A DNA stretch of 64,000 nucleotides from an uncultured Ruminococcus sp. (GCA_900541495.1 UQKC01000005.1:10554-74553); one strand, 5' to 3'; positions 16,641 through 26,202 are shown, counted from the first letter of the stretch. The notes: generated from the letters alone by a model not told the origin. Numbers and translations: made by a program.

Positions 16641-17555
16641 TTAATTCCGAATTCTCAAAAACAACTCCACGCTGTGAATACTGTTTGCACCGTCAGCCGC
16701 AGCGGTTATGAGCTGCTTCATTGGCTTTGTGCGAACATCACCTGCAGCGAAAATCCCGCTTGCCGAAGTGATACAATCTTCACCCGCAACAACATATCCA
16801 CCCTCGTTCAACCTGACTAAATCCTTTAAAGGGTCGGTCGCAGGTCTTGAACCCACTGCGATGAATACTCCGTCCGTGTTAAGGTATTCTTCTTTACAGC
16901 TTTGAATATAGCTGATAGAGGATATCTTCTCACTGCCGATAAATTCTTTCACTTCTGCATCAAGAATGAAGTGGATATTTTTCGTTTCTTCGGCTCTTTG
17001 GCAAAGCATTTTGTTCGCCCTTAACTCATTCCGACGGTGGATAACGTAAACTTCAGATGCTATCGGAGCAAGGAAAAGTGCGTCACCGAGCGCACTATCA
17101 CCGCCGCCTATCACAGCTACTACCTTATTTTTGTAAAAAGCGCCGTCACACACCGCGCAGTAGGAAACACCCTTGCCCGAAAATCGTTCAAGACCCGTGA
17201 TGTCAGGCTTTATAGGCTCTGTTCCTGCCGCATACACTACTGTTCTTGTCTGTAAAGGCTCTTCGCTTTGCAGCAATATTTCGTAAATTCCATTGTCAGA
17301 AATGATCTTTATGACTTCGCCCTCAATGAATTTCGTACCGAGAGCCTGCGCATGACGGCGAAATTTCATTCCAAGTTCATAACCGCTTTCTCCATACAGT
17401 CCGAGATAGTTGTCTACGCGGCTGCTGCCCGATATCTGCCCGATGCTTCCGCTTATTTTATCTATAACCGCATAGTTCAGCTGTGCGCGCCCTGCATATA
17501 CTGCGGCGGAAAGTCCTGCCGTTCCGCTTCCGACTATAATTGTATCGTAGATCAT
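16641..17555 (-). CDS. Thioredoxin reductase-like FAD/NAD(P)H oxidoreductase
   Basis: The 304-residue product has the FAD-binding VGSGTAGLSAAVYAGRA (about 8-24), the redox pair CAVC (133-136), a second nucleotide-binding GGGDSALGDAL, and the C-terminal GIFAAGDVRTKPMKQLITAAADGA. This is the TrxB layout, so it likely moves electrons from NAD(P)H to a thioredoxin or glutaredoxin-like partner. No thioredoxin gene is adjacent, so the partner is unknown. GGAGG precedes the ATG. Confidence 0.88.
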   Translation of the reverse strand: MIYDTIIVGSGTAGLSAAVYAGRAQLNYAVIDKISGSIGQISGSSRVDNYLGLYGESGYELGMKFRRHAQALGTKFIEGEVIKIISDNGIYEILLQSEEPLQTRTVVYAAGTEPIKPDITGLERFSGKGVSYCAVCDGAFYKNKVVAVIGGGDSALGDALFLAPIASEVYVIHRRNELRANKMLCQRAEETKNIHFILDAEVKEFIGSEKISSISYIQSCKEEYLNTDGVFIAVGSRPATDPLKDLVRLNEGGYVVAGEDCITSASGIFAAGDVRTKPMKQLITAAADGANSIHSVELFLRIRN

Positions 17556-17630
17556 ATAAAATCCTCCGAATTGATAGGCTTTTTAAATATATTTTGTCCG
17601 AAAAATCAATAAATATTTCGTCGTGTAATC

Positions 17631-17659
17631 TTTACAAATGGTGAAAAAGGTGATATAAT
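17631..17659 (+). promoter_or_regulatory. Promoter of the AI-2E family gene
   Basis: TTTACA (17631-17636), a 17-bp spacer and TATAAT (17654-17659) with an upstream TG (extended -10). Confidence 0.75.
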
Positions 17660-17702
17660 AAAAGTAAGTTTATTGTAACCACCCGATACAAAGGACGTAA
17701 AT

Positions 17703-19016
17703 ATGAAGATAGAACAAAATCAGAAATATCTAACAATTTCATTCTACACAGTCATTACATTTGCAATTTGTCTGCTTCTTGTCGTAATTGTTCAGAAATT
17801 CAGTGTTATAAGCGGCGCACTCGCTTCATTTGCAAAGGTCATCGCGCCTGTAACGTGGGGCATTGTTATTGCTTACATCGTTAATCCGCTGATGAAATTT
17901 TTTGAGCGTGTTTTCGGAAAGTGCTTTGAGAGAAAAAAGCCGCGAAGAAAGCTTGTTCGCTCGCTAAGCGTTGCTTTCGGTCTGCTTACGCTTCTTGCGG
18001 TGCTTTTTGCGATAGTCGCAGTTCTTTTGCCGCAGGTAGTTGAGAGCGTTATAGGATTGGCACGAAATTTTAACAGCTATCTGAATAATTTTGAAAGCTG
18101 GATATATAAATTTGTTGAGGACTATCCTGATATCTACAGCTTTGTGCAGACGCAGTTCGATAATCTCCAGCCGAAGCTGACCGATTTTATAAACAGCATA
18201 GTTCCCAAGCTCGGTGAGTGGGCTATCAAGCTCAAAGACGGCGCAATTGGTTTTATAGGCGGTCTTGGCGACTTTGTTATCGGCTTCATCGTTGCAATAT
18301 ATCTTCTTTTCAGCAAGGAAAAATTCATCGCCCAGATGAGAAAGTTCGTTGCGGCTGTTCTGCCCGAGGGCGGAAAAAACGCTGTTTACGGCGTTGCGGC
18401 GCGCACGAATAAAATGCTCGGCGGTTTCATTTCGGGTAAGCTTATCGACTCGACCATCATAGGTATCTTAACATTTATCTGTATGTCGATAATGAAAATG
18501 GACTTCGTTGCACTTATCAGCGTTGTTGTCGGTGTTACGAACATAATCCCGTTCTTCGGTCCGTTCATAGGCGCTATCCCGAGTGCATTTCTGCTGCTCG
18601 TTGCCGCTCCAAGACAGGTAATTCCGTTCGTTATCTTTATTTTTATCCTACAGCAGTTCGACGGAAATATCTTAGGTCCGAAGATCCTCGGCGACTCAAC
18701 GGGACTTTCACCGTTCTGGGTAATGTTCGCTATCTTTGTAGGCGGAGGAATGTTCGGCTTCGCAGGAATGATACTCGGCGTTCCGATTTTTGCCGTGATT
18801 TATTCGCTCGTCCGCGATTTTGTCAACTATCTTCTCGAACGAAGAGGACTTTCAACACGAACTCTCGATTACTGTGCAAATGATGTGCCGATAGATGATG
18901 AAAAAAAGAACATAATGCATAAGTCGCTTTCGGCTATGTTCAAATTCAATAAAAAATCCGATTCGGAAGAACCGAAAAAAGACGATGAAAAATCGTCCGA
19001 TGATAAAAAAGACTGA
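17703..19016 (+). CDS. AI-2E family transporter (PerM/YtvI-like)
   Basis: This 437-residue polytopic membrane protein has about eight predicted helices: three near the N terminus, a soluble stretch (about 130-200), then a C-terminal block containing the family segment FFGPFIGAIPSAFLLL and DGNILGPKILGDSTGLSPFWVMFAI. Family members export small molecules or act in ion homeostasis; the substrate cannot be told here. The C-terminal 35 residues are highly charged (KKSDSEEPKKDDEK). nadA follows at 48 bp. Confidence 0.88.
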   Translation: MKIEQNQKYLTISFYTVITFAICLLLVVIVQKFSVISGALASFAKVIAPVTWGIVIAYIVNPLMKFFERVFGKCFERKKPRRKLVRSLSVAFGLLTLLAVLFAIVAVLLPQVVESVIGLARNFNSYLNNFESWIYKFVEDYPDIYSFVQTQFDNLQPKLTDFINSIVPKLGEWAIKLKDGAIGFIGGLGDFVIGFIVAIYLLFSKEKFIAQMRKFVAAVLPEGGKNAVYGVAARTNKMLGGFISGKLIDSTIIGILTFICMSIMKMDFVALISVVVGVTNIIPFFGPFIGAIPSAFLLLVAAPRQVIPFVIFIFILQQFDGNILGPKILGDSTGLSPFWVMFAIFVGGGMFGFAGMILGVPIFAVIYSLVRDFVNYLLERRGLSTRTLDYCANDVPIDDEKKNIMHKSLSAMFKFNKKSDSEEPKKDDEKSSDDKKD

Positions 19017-19064
19017 TAAAACGGTCTTGTGAGTTTTTGAATTAAAACTTGGAAAGGAAAGTTT

Positions 19065-19976
19065 ATGGTAAAGGATATTCAGCAGGAAATTTTGAGAATA
19101 AAGAAAGAAAAGGGCATCACAATACTTGCCCACAGCTATCAGGCAGAGGAAATTCAGGAGATCGCCGATTATACGGGCGACTCATTCAAGCTTTCACAGC
19201 TTGCCGCAGAGGATAAGAATGATACGCTCATTATGTGCGGCGTTCATTTTATGGCAGAAACCTGTAAGATCCTTTCCCCGAATAAGAAAGTTATTCTTTC
19301 CTGCCCCGAAGCAGGCTGCCCAATGGCAGAACAGATCACCGCAGAGGAGCTTATACAGCTCAAAGCAATGTACCCCGACTATACCGTCGTTGCCTATATC
19401 AATACTACCGCGGCACTTAAAGAACACGCCGATGTCTGCGTAACTTCAAGCTCCGCAGTTGAAATTTGCAAAAAGCTCGATGCAAAGAATATCCTCTTTA
19501 TACCCGACTGCAACCTCGGTGCATTTGTAAGAGATCAGCTTCCCGAAAAGAATTTCAAACTCATTCAGGGCGGCTGTCCAATACACGCCGCTGTAAACGA
19601 AAAACAGGTCATCGCAGCTAAGGAAAAGCACCCGAACGCACTCGTCCTCGTTCACCCCGAGTGCCAGCCGTCCGTTTGCAGCCACGCGGATTACATAGGT
19701 TCGACCTCAGGCATCGTGAACTTTGCCAAGAATTCAGACGCAAAGGAATTCATCATCGGAACAGAAATTTCTATCTCCGAACATCTTCAGTATATTTGCC
19801 CCGATAAGAGCTTCTACCCACTTTCAAAGCACCTTATCTGCCCGAATATGAAGTCAACGACGCTCGTTGATGTTTATAACTGTCTTACAGGCAAGGGCGG
19901 ACTTGTCATCGATATGCCCGAAGAGCAGATCAAACGTGCTTCGGTATGTATCGATAGAATGTTGGAACTCGGTTGA
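19065..19976 (+). CDS. nadA: Quinolinate synthase
   Basis: NadA condenses iminoaspartate and DHAP to quinolinate in NAD synthesis and holds a [4Fe-4S] cluster. The 303-residue product has the family segments ILAHSYQAEEIQEIADYTGDS, MCGVHFMAETCKILSP, HPECQPSVCSHADYIGSTSGI and HLICPNMKSTTL, with the expected conserved cysteines. AAAGGAAAG precedes the ATG. nadB and nadC are not in the window. No clean terminator follows; a hairpin-rich gap begins. Confidence 0.95.
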   Translation: MVKDIQQEILRIKKEKGITILAHSYQAEEIQEIADYTGDSFKLSQLAAEDKNDTLIMCGVHFMAETCKILSPNKKVILSCPEAGCPMAEQITAEELIQLKAMYPDYTVVAYINTTAALKEHADVCVTSSSAVEICKKLDAKNILFIPDCNLGAFVRDQLPEKNFKLIQGGCPIHAAVNEKQVIAAKEKHPNALVLVHPECQPSVCSHADYIGSTSGIVNFAKNSDAKEFIIGTEISISEHLQYICPDKSFYPLSKHLICPNMKSTTLVDVYNCLTGKGGLVIDMPEEQIKRASVCIDRMLELG

Positions 19977-20415
19977 TTTTTAATGCGTAATTTTGACATA
20001 GCTTACATTTGTTTGAGTTCCGCAAAGCCAACTAAAGTTTACGTTAATTCTGTAAGAATTTCGTTTTGTTTAAAGGGTGGTGGGTGTCCAGAGGGCATAG
20101 CCCTTGGTCGCAGGTCAATTTGACCTTTAGCAGAAAGCGAAATACCCTAAACTAACAGCACCAAGTATTGCCGCAATAGCGAAATATCTATAAGTTAAAA
20201 GGCGCAATTCACACAAAAAAGGTAAAACGAAATATGAGAAATCAGTTTCGTAAACCTAAAAAATGTGAATTGCGCCATTCTGTTTTTCTCAAAAATCTAT
20301 CCTTGAAGCGAAAACCCACGAACAAAGTGAGTGGATTTTAAGCTTCAACACAACATGAACAGCTGTGCAGTTATGCTGAAAACAAAGATCGTAACAAAAA
20401 AGCACTTTTAAAACT
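19977..20415. other. Gene-free, hairpin-rich region
   Basis: No credible coding frame lies in about 480 bp. It holds an AATGCGTAATTT repeat just after the nadA stop (19983), a segment 20079-20158 with small inverted repeats (GGGC.TAGCCC; GGTCAATTTGACC), a long hairpin with GGCGCAATTCACA (20201-20213) against TGTGAATTGCGCC (20264-20276) followed by a T-rich stretch, and an imperfect palindrome bounded by TTGAAGC (20303-20309) and GCTTCAA (20342-20348). These look like degenerate small repeats or a structured RNA. Confidence 0.5.
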
Positions 20416-20451
20416 AAACCAGCCGCCCACAAAAAAGTGAGCGGCTGGTTT
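20416..20451 (-). terminator. Terminator of the nitroreductase gene
   Basis: AAACCAGCCGC (20416-20426) pairs with GCGGCTGGTTT (20441-20451); on the minus strand AGTTTTAAAAGTGCTTTTTT follows. Confidence 0.75.
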
Positions 20452-20459
20452 GCTGTACC

Positions 20460-20978
20460 TCAGTCAAAAATAACGTAACCGTCTTTTCTTGCAACAGGTG
20501 AGGGAATATTGCCGTTAGCGTAGCCTAAAATGCAGTTGCCGATGCCGACATAGCGGTCATCAAGTCCCCATTTTTTCATAAATTCCTTGCCCTCATCGGA
20601 CTGGAACATCTCTTTTGCACGGTGTATCCAGCAGGACGAAACTCCGAGTGAAGCCGCAGCATTCATAAGATTTCCCATAACGAGCGTTCCGTCTTCGAGA
20701 TATGTGTGCGAGGAAGTGTCCGAGAAAACTATTACTACCGTCGGCGCACCGTAGAAAGGATCAACGTCCTTACCCATTACCTGAGCATTGAGCTTTGAAA
20801 GCTTCGCAATGGTTTCCTTGTCCTTGACAACGACCATAACGGCAGGCATCTTGTGCATTCCGCTCGGAGCATATTCACCTGCGAGCAGTATCTCTTTCAG
20901 AACATCATCGGGAACGGGTGTATCCTTGTAGGAGCGTACACTTCTTCTTGTTGTAAGGGTTTTTATTGTTTCATTCAT
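20460..20978 (-). CDS. Nitroreductase family protein
   Basis: The 172-residue product has the FMN-binding start TRRSVRSYKDTPVPDD, APSGMHKMPA and the later GNLMNAAASLGVSSCWIHRA and GNCILGYANG segments of flavin nitroreductases. The natural substrate is unknown; members reduce nitro groups, quinones or flavins with NAD(P)H. ATG 20978 (MNETIKTL) has GGAGA upstream; ten extra in-frame residues upstream lack an RBS. Same strand as the two genes to its right. Confidence 0.9.
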   Translation of the reverse strand: MNETIKTLTTRRSVRSYKDTPVPDDVLKEILLAGEYAPSGMHKMPAVMVVVKDKETIAKLSKLNAQVMGKDVDPFYGAPTVVIVFSDTSSHTYLEDGTLVMGNLMNAAASLGVSSCWIHRAKEMFQSDEGKEFMKKWGLDDRYVGIGNCILGYANGNIPSPVARKDGYVIFD

Positions 20979-21098
20979 AAAATTATCTCCATAAATACTG
21001 TAAATCAATTGACTTTACAACTGATTTGCTTTGCTATCTTATATTCTTTGAAAAACGGCGTATCTGCGTCATATTTGAGCGTGTGAAGTTTAAGCACT

Positions 21099-21398
21099 TT
21101 ACAGCTTTTCTTCAAGCTTCAATCTCGAAATGTTGGCATCAACACCGTGCTTGTCCGCAAAGCGTACAGCTGCATCGGTCAGCTTGGCACTGTTTTTCTC
21201 GAAAAGCGAAAGCACAAGCTTGTCCTGCTCCTCCTGCGGAATGAAGCGCAGAAAGTTTTCCAAAACTCCCGGAGCTTCCGCCGCATCAAGCACCGCGGAC
21301 GGCAGGGGAATATCCGCCTTGTTGATATAAGGCAGAACCGCTCTTATAATTTGCGCGTAATTAACATTGTCAATATCAACTGTAAATCTGAATTTCAT
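21099..21398 (-). CDS. Hypothetical protein, 99 aa
   Basis: I do not recognise the family. The product starts MKFRFTVDIDNVNYAQIIRAVLPYI, is largely alpha-helical and charged, has no signal peptide or membrane helix, and looks cytosolic. Codon use resembles the neighbours. It lies 75 bp after the Fe-ADH gene and 120 bp before the nitroreductase on the same strand, so it may share their transcript. Confidence 0.65.
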   Translation of the reverse strand: MKFRFTVDIDNVNYAQIIRAVLPYINKADIPLPSAVLDAAEAPGVLENFLRFIPQEEQDKLVLSLFEKNSAKLTDAAVRFADKHGVDANISRLKLEEKL

Positions 21399-21473
21399 CT
21401 ATTTTCTCACTTAAAAAAGAATTTGCAGTCCGAACACAAAACGCGCTCGGACTGCAGAGGTTATGTAACTTTA

Positions 21474-22622
21474 TCAAAGAAGCGACTTGTAAAGCTCGCT
21501 GATCTCTTCAACGGAAGTATCTCTTGGGTTGCCCGGACGGCAAGCATCATCATAAGCCGACTGTGCAAGGAACGGGATATCCTCAGGCTTAACGATGTCC
21601 TTGAGGTCAGCAGGAATTCCAACGTCCTTGGAAAGCTGCTTAACTGCATCAATAGCAGCCTTTCTGTATTCCTCCTGCGACATTTCATCAACGCCCTTTA
21701 CGCCCATTGCTCTTGCGATCTCACGGTATTTTTCACCCGTTGCAGGAGCGTTGTATTCCATAACTGTCGGAAGAATGATAGCGTTTGCAACACCGTGCGG
21801 TGTGTCATAGAGCGCACCGAGAGGGTGAGCCATTGAGTGAACGATGCCAAGACCAACGTTCGAGAAGCCCATACCTGCAACATACTGACCGAGAGCCATA
21901 TCTGTTCTGCCTTCCTTGGTGTTAGCAACTGCACCGCGGAGGCTTCTGGAAATGATCTCGATTGCTTTGAGGTGGAACATATCGGAAAGCTCCCAAGCGC
22001 CCTTGGTGATGTAACCTTCGATAGCGTGTGTGAGTGCATCCATACCTGTTGCGGCGGTAAGTCCCTTTGGCATCGAGGACATCATATCAGGGTCAACGAA
22101 TGCAACTACAGGAATGTCGTGAGGGTCAACGCAAACCATCTTTCTGTTCTTTGCTGCATCTGTGATAACGTAGTTTATAGTAACTTCTGCTGCTGTGCCT
22201 GCTGTTGTAGGAACTGCAAGGATAGGAACAGCCTTGTTCTTCGTGTCAGCAACGCCTTCAAGGCTTACAACGTCCGCAAATTCGGGGTTTGCAATGATAA
22301 TGCCGATAGCCTTTGCTGTGTCCATAGATGAACCGCCGCCGATAGCGATGAGGTAATCCGCACCTGCTGCCTTGAAAGCAGCAACGCCCGACTGAACATT
22401 TTCAATGGTCGGATTAGGCTTGATCTCGGAATAAAGTGTATAAGCAAGTCCTGCGTTGTCAAGAACATCGGTTACTTTCTTTGTAACGCCGAACTTGATA
22501 AGGTCAGGGTCGGAGCATACGAGAGCCTTTTTGAAGCCTCTGCCCTTAGCTTCATCAGCGATAGCGTTTATAGCGCCTGCACCGTGATAGGAAGTTTCAT
22601 TGAGGATAAATCTGTTTGCCAT
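21474..22622 (-). CDS. Iron-containing alcohol dehydrogenase
   Basis: The 382-residue product is a full-length group III (Fe) alcohol dehydrogenase. It has the NAD-binding GGGSSMDTAKAIG (about 96-108), PTTAGTAAEVT, and metal-site histidines in GLGIVHSMAHPLGALYDTPHGVANA. It interconverts an aldehyde or ketone and the alcohol, probably NADH-linked in fermentation; FucO-like or butanol/propanediol-type activity cannot be separated by eye. AAAGGAGTGC precedes the ATG. Confidence 0.92.
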   Translation of the reverse strand: MANRFILNETSYHGAGAINAIADEAKGRGFKKALVCSDPDLIKFGVTKKVTDVLDNAGLAYTLYSEIKPNPTIENVQSGVAAFKAAGADYLIAIGGGSSMDTAKAIGIIIANPEFADVVSLEGVADTKNKAVPILAVPTTAGTAAEVTINYVITDAAKNRKMVCVDPHDIPVVAFVDPDMMSSMPKGLTAATGMDALTHAIEGYITKGAWELSDMFHLKAIEIISRSLRGAVANTKEGRTDMALGQYVAGMGFSNVGLGIVHSMAHPLGALYDTPHGVANAIILPTVMEYNAPATGEKYREIARAMGVKGVDEMSQEEYRKAAIDAVKQLSKDVGIPADLKDIVKPEDIPFLAQSAYDDACRPGNPRDTSVEEISELYKSLL

Positions 22623-23105
22623 TTTAAAGCACTCCTTTTTATTTTTTAGTCTGAAAAGCCTGAGCTTCTCTAAAAATCAATTTTTGAGCCGTTTTATGCA
22701 ATATTTGCGGCGTAATCAAGCAGAACCGTCAAAATTCCATAAGTTCTGCTTAAAATATGTAAAAAGTCACCTCGTTTTCGTCTTGATTTATCTATATTAT
22801 ACAACGCAACATATAATTTGTCTACAAAAATATATAAATTTACCAAAAATCTTTTGTGAACTTTTTTGTGCAGTTTTCACAAAGCTATCATATTAAAAAG
22901 AAATATATTTGACGCAAGTAAATGTGAGGCCGGACGGCGTTTTTGACTTATTAAAATAATCAGAACGTAAAAAAACTGTTTTGAAAATATTATCAATATG
23001 TAAAAACGTGAAGAAATTACTTCCGTTTGTGATAAGGTTGTGATATAATATTTTTATGATTACTATTCGGGAGAAGTTCAGCTCCCACTTATTCGGAGGA
23101 TTCAA
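22623..23105. promoter_or_regulatory. Divergent promoter region of Fe-ADH and pcrA
   Basis: No gene is supported in these 480 bp of AT-rich sequence. On the minus strand TAGACA (22824-22819), 17 bp and TATAAT (22801-22796) give a promoter for the alcohol dehydrogenase with a leader of about 170 nt. On the plus strand an extended -10 TGATATAAT (23041-23049) with a weak -35 serves pcrA. No clear operator was seen. Confidence 0.6.
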
Positions 23106-25484
23106 ATGTCAGTCAAAGATGAGTTTATCAGCGCAAGAAAAAACGCTTTGGAGAAGTATTTCGCCAAGCTTAACGATATGCAGAAAAAAGCCGTTTTCAC
23201 GACCGAAGGACCTGTTCTTATCTTAGCAGGCGCAGGAAGCGGAAAAACTTCCGTGCTTGTCAACAGAATTGCGAATATGGTGAATTTCGGCTCGGCTTAT
23301 TCCGATATGAACGTGCCTGCTTCGGCAAACGAGGACGATGTGACTTTCCTCGAATCCTATAACGGCGAAAAGGACGAGGAAACTGTCCAGCGCCTTAAAG
23401 AAATTGCTGCCGTTAACCCCGTTGACCCGTGGAAGATAATGGCTATCACCTTTACGAACAAAGCCGCAGGCGAGCTTAAGGAACGACTTGAAACAATGCT
23501 CGGCACGAACGCCGAAAACATCACAGCCGCAACTTTCCACTCAGTCTGCGTGAGAATTTTAAGACGTGAGATAGAGCGCATCGGCTACGGTCACGACTTC
23601 GCTATCTATGACAGCGACGACAGCCTTCGTCTGCTCAAATCCTGTTACGAAGCGCTCGATATGTCCGATAAAATTTTCAACCCGAAAGCCGTTATCGCCG
23701 CAATCTCCCACGCCAAAGACAACCTTCTCACCCCTGAACTCTACGCAGAGCAGACGGCCGGAGATTACTATAAAATAGGTATATCAAAGCTCTACACAGC
23801 TTACCAGAAAAAACTCGTTGCAGCGAACGCAGTCGATTTTGACGATATAATCTGCCTTACCGTTCGTCTTTTCACAGAGTGCAGCGATGTTCTTGACCAT
23901 TACAGCAACCGCTATCGCTACATAATGGTGGATGAGTATCAGGACACGAACTATGCACAGCTTCGCCTTGTAACGCTTCTTTCGGAAAAGTTCGGAAATA
24001 TCTGCGTTGTTGGCGACGATGACCAGTCTATCTATAAATTCCGCGGCGCAACTATCGAAAATATTCTTAAATTTGAGGAACAGTTCGGCGGCGCAGTTGT
24101 AATTCGACTTGAACAGAACTACCGCTCAACTCAGAATATCCTCAATGCCGCAAACGCCGTTATCGCAAATAACAGCAGCCGAAATGACAAGAAGCTTTGG
24201 ACAGATGTCGGCGACGGCGACAAAATAACCCTCTTCAAAGCCATAGACGAACACGGCGAGGCAAGCTTTGTCGCAAACACTATTTCAGAGCAGAACAAGG
24301 ACGGCAAGGAGTTCCGCGACTTCGCAGTTCTCTACCGTACAAATGCCCAGTCGAACGTACTTGAACGTGAATTTACACTCAAAGGTATCCCGTACCGCGT
24401 TATCGGCGGTCTGCGATTCTATGACCGCAAGGAAATCCGCGATATGATCGCGTACCTCTCCGTAATAAATAATAGTATGGATATGCTCCGCTTCAAGCGA
24501 ATTATCAACGAGCCAAAGCGCAGCATCGGCGACGCGACCGTTTCAATGATTGAGCAGATCTCCGACGACCTCGGAATTTCACCTATAACCATTATGCAGG
24601 ACGTTGAGCAGTATCCAATGCTCGGCAAAAAGGTCGCTCCGCTTAAAAAAGCAGCCGCAATGTTTGAACGCCTTGCTGAATTCGCCGCAAATGAACCTCT
24701 CGATGAACTCGTTGACGAAGTTCTCGATGTCACAGGCTACGGCAACTATATGCGTTCGCTCGGCGAAGAGGGAATAGGCAAGCTTGAAAATATTGCCGAA
24801 CTCAAATCCAATATCCAAAATTATATCAACAGCAAGACCGAGGACGAAGAACCGTCACTTTCCGAGTTCCTCGAGGAAATCTCACTCTTCACCGATGCCG
24901 ACAGAATGGACACCACGACCGATGCCGTGAACCTTATGACTATCCATTCCGCAAAGGGACTCGAATTTGACACAGTCTTTATCGTTGGCGTGGAAGAGGG
25001 CATCTTCCCGAGCAAGAGAAGTATGGACACCGTTGAAGACCTCGAAGAAGAGCGCCGCCTTGCTTATGTTGCAATAACCCGTGCAAAGCGCAAGCTCTAT
25101 ATCTCACACGCCGTAAGACGAATGATGTACGGTTCAACAACGATGAATACTATCTCGCGCTTTGTCAAGGAAATTCCTGCCGAGTATGTCGAAAGGATAG
25201 ACAGCACCGCCAATAACCACGACGAGGAAACCGAAGACGACAGCTTCATCGTAGCTGCTCCGACCTATGACTTAAAGAGCCAGATCGTAAATCAGCAGCT
25301 CAAAAAAGCACAGAAAAGCGATGCCGACTACAGCGTAGGCGAAAGAGTAGCGCATAATATGTTCGGCGAGGGAACAATTATCTCGGTAAAGAAAATGTCC
25401 AACGATGCAATGCTCGAAATTGCCTTTGATAAGGTTGGAACAAAGAAGATAATGGCAAACTTCGCAAGACTGAAGAAGCTTTAA
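23106..25484 (+). CDS. pcrA: UvrD/Rep-family DNA helicase PcrA
   Basis: PcrA is a 3'-5' DNA helicase acting in repair and plasmid replication. The 792-residue product has Walker A AGAGSGKT (41-48), motif Ia ITFTNKAAGELKER, Walker B VDEYQDT, motif III VVGDDDQSIYKFRGA, motif VI YVAITRAKRKLYIS, and a C-terminal Tudor-like RNAP-interaction domain (VGERVAHNMFGEGTIISV). Between motif I and Ia there is an insertion of roughly 45 residues (about 61-106) relative to the Bacillus enzyme. Confidence 0.95.
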   Translation: MSVKDEFISARKNALEKYFAKLNDMQKKAVFTTEGPVLILAGAGSGKTSVLVNRIANMVNFGSAYSDMNVPASANEDDVTFLESYNGEKDEETVQRLKEIAAVNPVDPWKIMAITFTNKAAGELKERLETMLGTNAENITAATFHSVCVRILRREIERIGYGHDFAIYDSDDSLRLLKSCYEALDMSDKIFNPKAVIAAISHAKDNLLTPELYAEQTAGDYYKIGISKLYTAYQKKLVAANAVDFDDIICLTVRLFTECSDVLDHYSNRYRYIMVDEYQDTNYAQLRLVTLLSEKFGNICVVGDDDQSIYKFRGATIENILKFEEQFGGAVVIRLEQNYRSTQNILNAANAVIANNSSRNDKKLWTDVGDGDKITLFKAIDEHGEASFVANTISEQNKDGKEFRDFAVLYRTNAQSNVLEREFTLKGIPYRVIGGLRFYDRKEIRDMIAYLSVINNSMDMLRFKRIINEPKRSIGDATVSMIEQISDDLGISPITIMQDVEQYPMLGKKVAPLKKAAAMFERLAEFAANEPLDELVDEVLDVTGYGNYMRSLGEEGIGKLENIAELKSNIQNYINSKTEDEEPSLSEFLEEISLFTDADRMDTTTDAVNLMTIHSAKGLEFDTVFIVGVEEGIFPSKRSMDTVEDLEEERRLAYVAITRAKRKLYISHAVRRMMYGSTTMNTISRFVKEIPAEYVERIDSTANNHDEETEDDSFIVAAPTYDLKSQIVNQQLKKAQKSDADYSVGERVAHNMFGEGTIISVKKMSNDAMLEIAFDKVGTKKIMANFARLKKL

Positions 25485-25497
25485 AAAACGCAAAAAA

Positions 25498-25536
25498 GCG
25501 ATACACGGGATATTCTCTCGTGTATCGCATTTTTTA
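25498..25536 (+). terminator. Terminator of pcrA
   Basis: GCGATACACG (25498-25507) pairs with CGTGTATCGC (25519-25528), followed by ATTTTTT. Confidence 0.9.
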
Positions 25537-25548
25537 TGATATAAAATT

Positions 25549-25581
25549 GGTGCAGTCAGCAATGCGAATTGTGACTGCACC
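25549..25581 (-). terminator. Probable terminator of the aro/DUF4364 transcript
   Basis: GGTGCAGTCA (25549-25558) pairs with TGACTGCACC (25572-25581); on the minus strand AATTTTAT follows. Confidence 0.6.
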
Positions 25582-25609
25582 ATATATTATTTCTATTGAG
25601 AACAGTGAA

Positions 25610-25632
25610 ATAAAATTCCGCATTCCGAATTA
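25610..25632 (-). repeat. Stop-codon-associated repeat AATTCGGAATGCGGAATTT
   Basis: Directly after the DUF4364 stop codon, on the same strand, is a member of the same short repeat family seen at 11, 14221, 19983 and 55180. Confidence 0.4.
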
Positions 25633-26184
25633 ACCCCTAAACTCTTCTTCCTTATTTTCCAGCAAAAATCCTATAACATTTGTATAGAAAAGTTCGGGAT
25701 TAAGGTGTATCTTTTCCTTTATCATCTCAGCCTGGTCGCGGTCGGGGGCATAGATAGAAAAGTGCATAAGCTCCAGCTCATCGCCGCCTATTGTACAATC
25801 GACGTTATATCCCGTTGCGGTTTCTGTAATGTCGATTTTCGCTTCCTTGTCACGCTTCTGCGCCGAGAAAAATGCGAACGCCGATTTCAGCAGCCGCTTG
25901 CGGAAGTGGTAGGGGACATAATCGTTATAACATTCCGCACTTTGTCTGCCTTTTTCTTCAAGTTGGAAAAAGTTTTCGTCGTTTTCCTCAAATTTTGTTA
26001 CCGCACCGCTTTTCAGCAGCTCATCGATAGCTTGGTTGTAGTGAAAATAGTTCACGGCTTCGCTTTTCATAACTATTTCGTAAAGCTCTTGTTCGGAGAT
26101 CGGTTTTTCTATCTCGTCGAGGAGATAGCAGACTGCGATCTTTACCGAGTGGAGCGTGGAAATTTCTGTTTTGAAATCCTGCAA
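25630..26184 (-). CDS. DUF4364 family protein
   Basis: The 184-residue product resembles DUF4364, a Clostridia family with an N-terminal winged-helix-like part (residues about 8-75: LHSVKIAVCYLLDEIEKPISEQELYEIVMKSEAVNYFHYNQAIDELLK region) and an alpha/beta C-terminal half. Function unproven; a DNA-binding role is an inference from the predicted fold. It follows aroC by about 18 bp on the same strand and is probably co-transcribed. Confidence 0.75.
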   Translation of the reverse strand: MQDFKTEISTLHSVKIAVCYLLDEIEKPISEQELYEIVMKSEAVNYFHYNQAIDELLKSGAVTKFEENDENFFQLEEKGRQSAECYNDYVPYHFRKRLLKSAFAFFSAQKRDKEAKIDITETATGYNVDCTIGGDELELMHFSIYAPDRDQAEMIKEKIHLNPELFYTNVIGFLLENKEEEFRG

Positions 26185-26202
26185 GATCAGAACTCCCCTT
26201 TA

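Noticed and set aside
22600..22896. Plus-strand 98-codon frame upstream of pcrA
   Set aside because: Phe/Leu/Tyr-rich translation of AT-rich promoter DNA, no RBS, starts inside the antisense of Fe-ADH.
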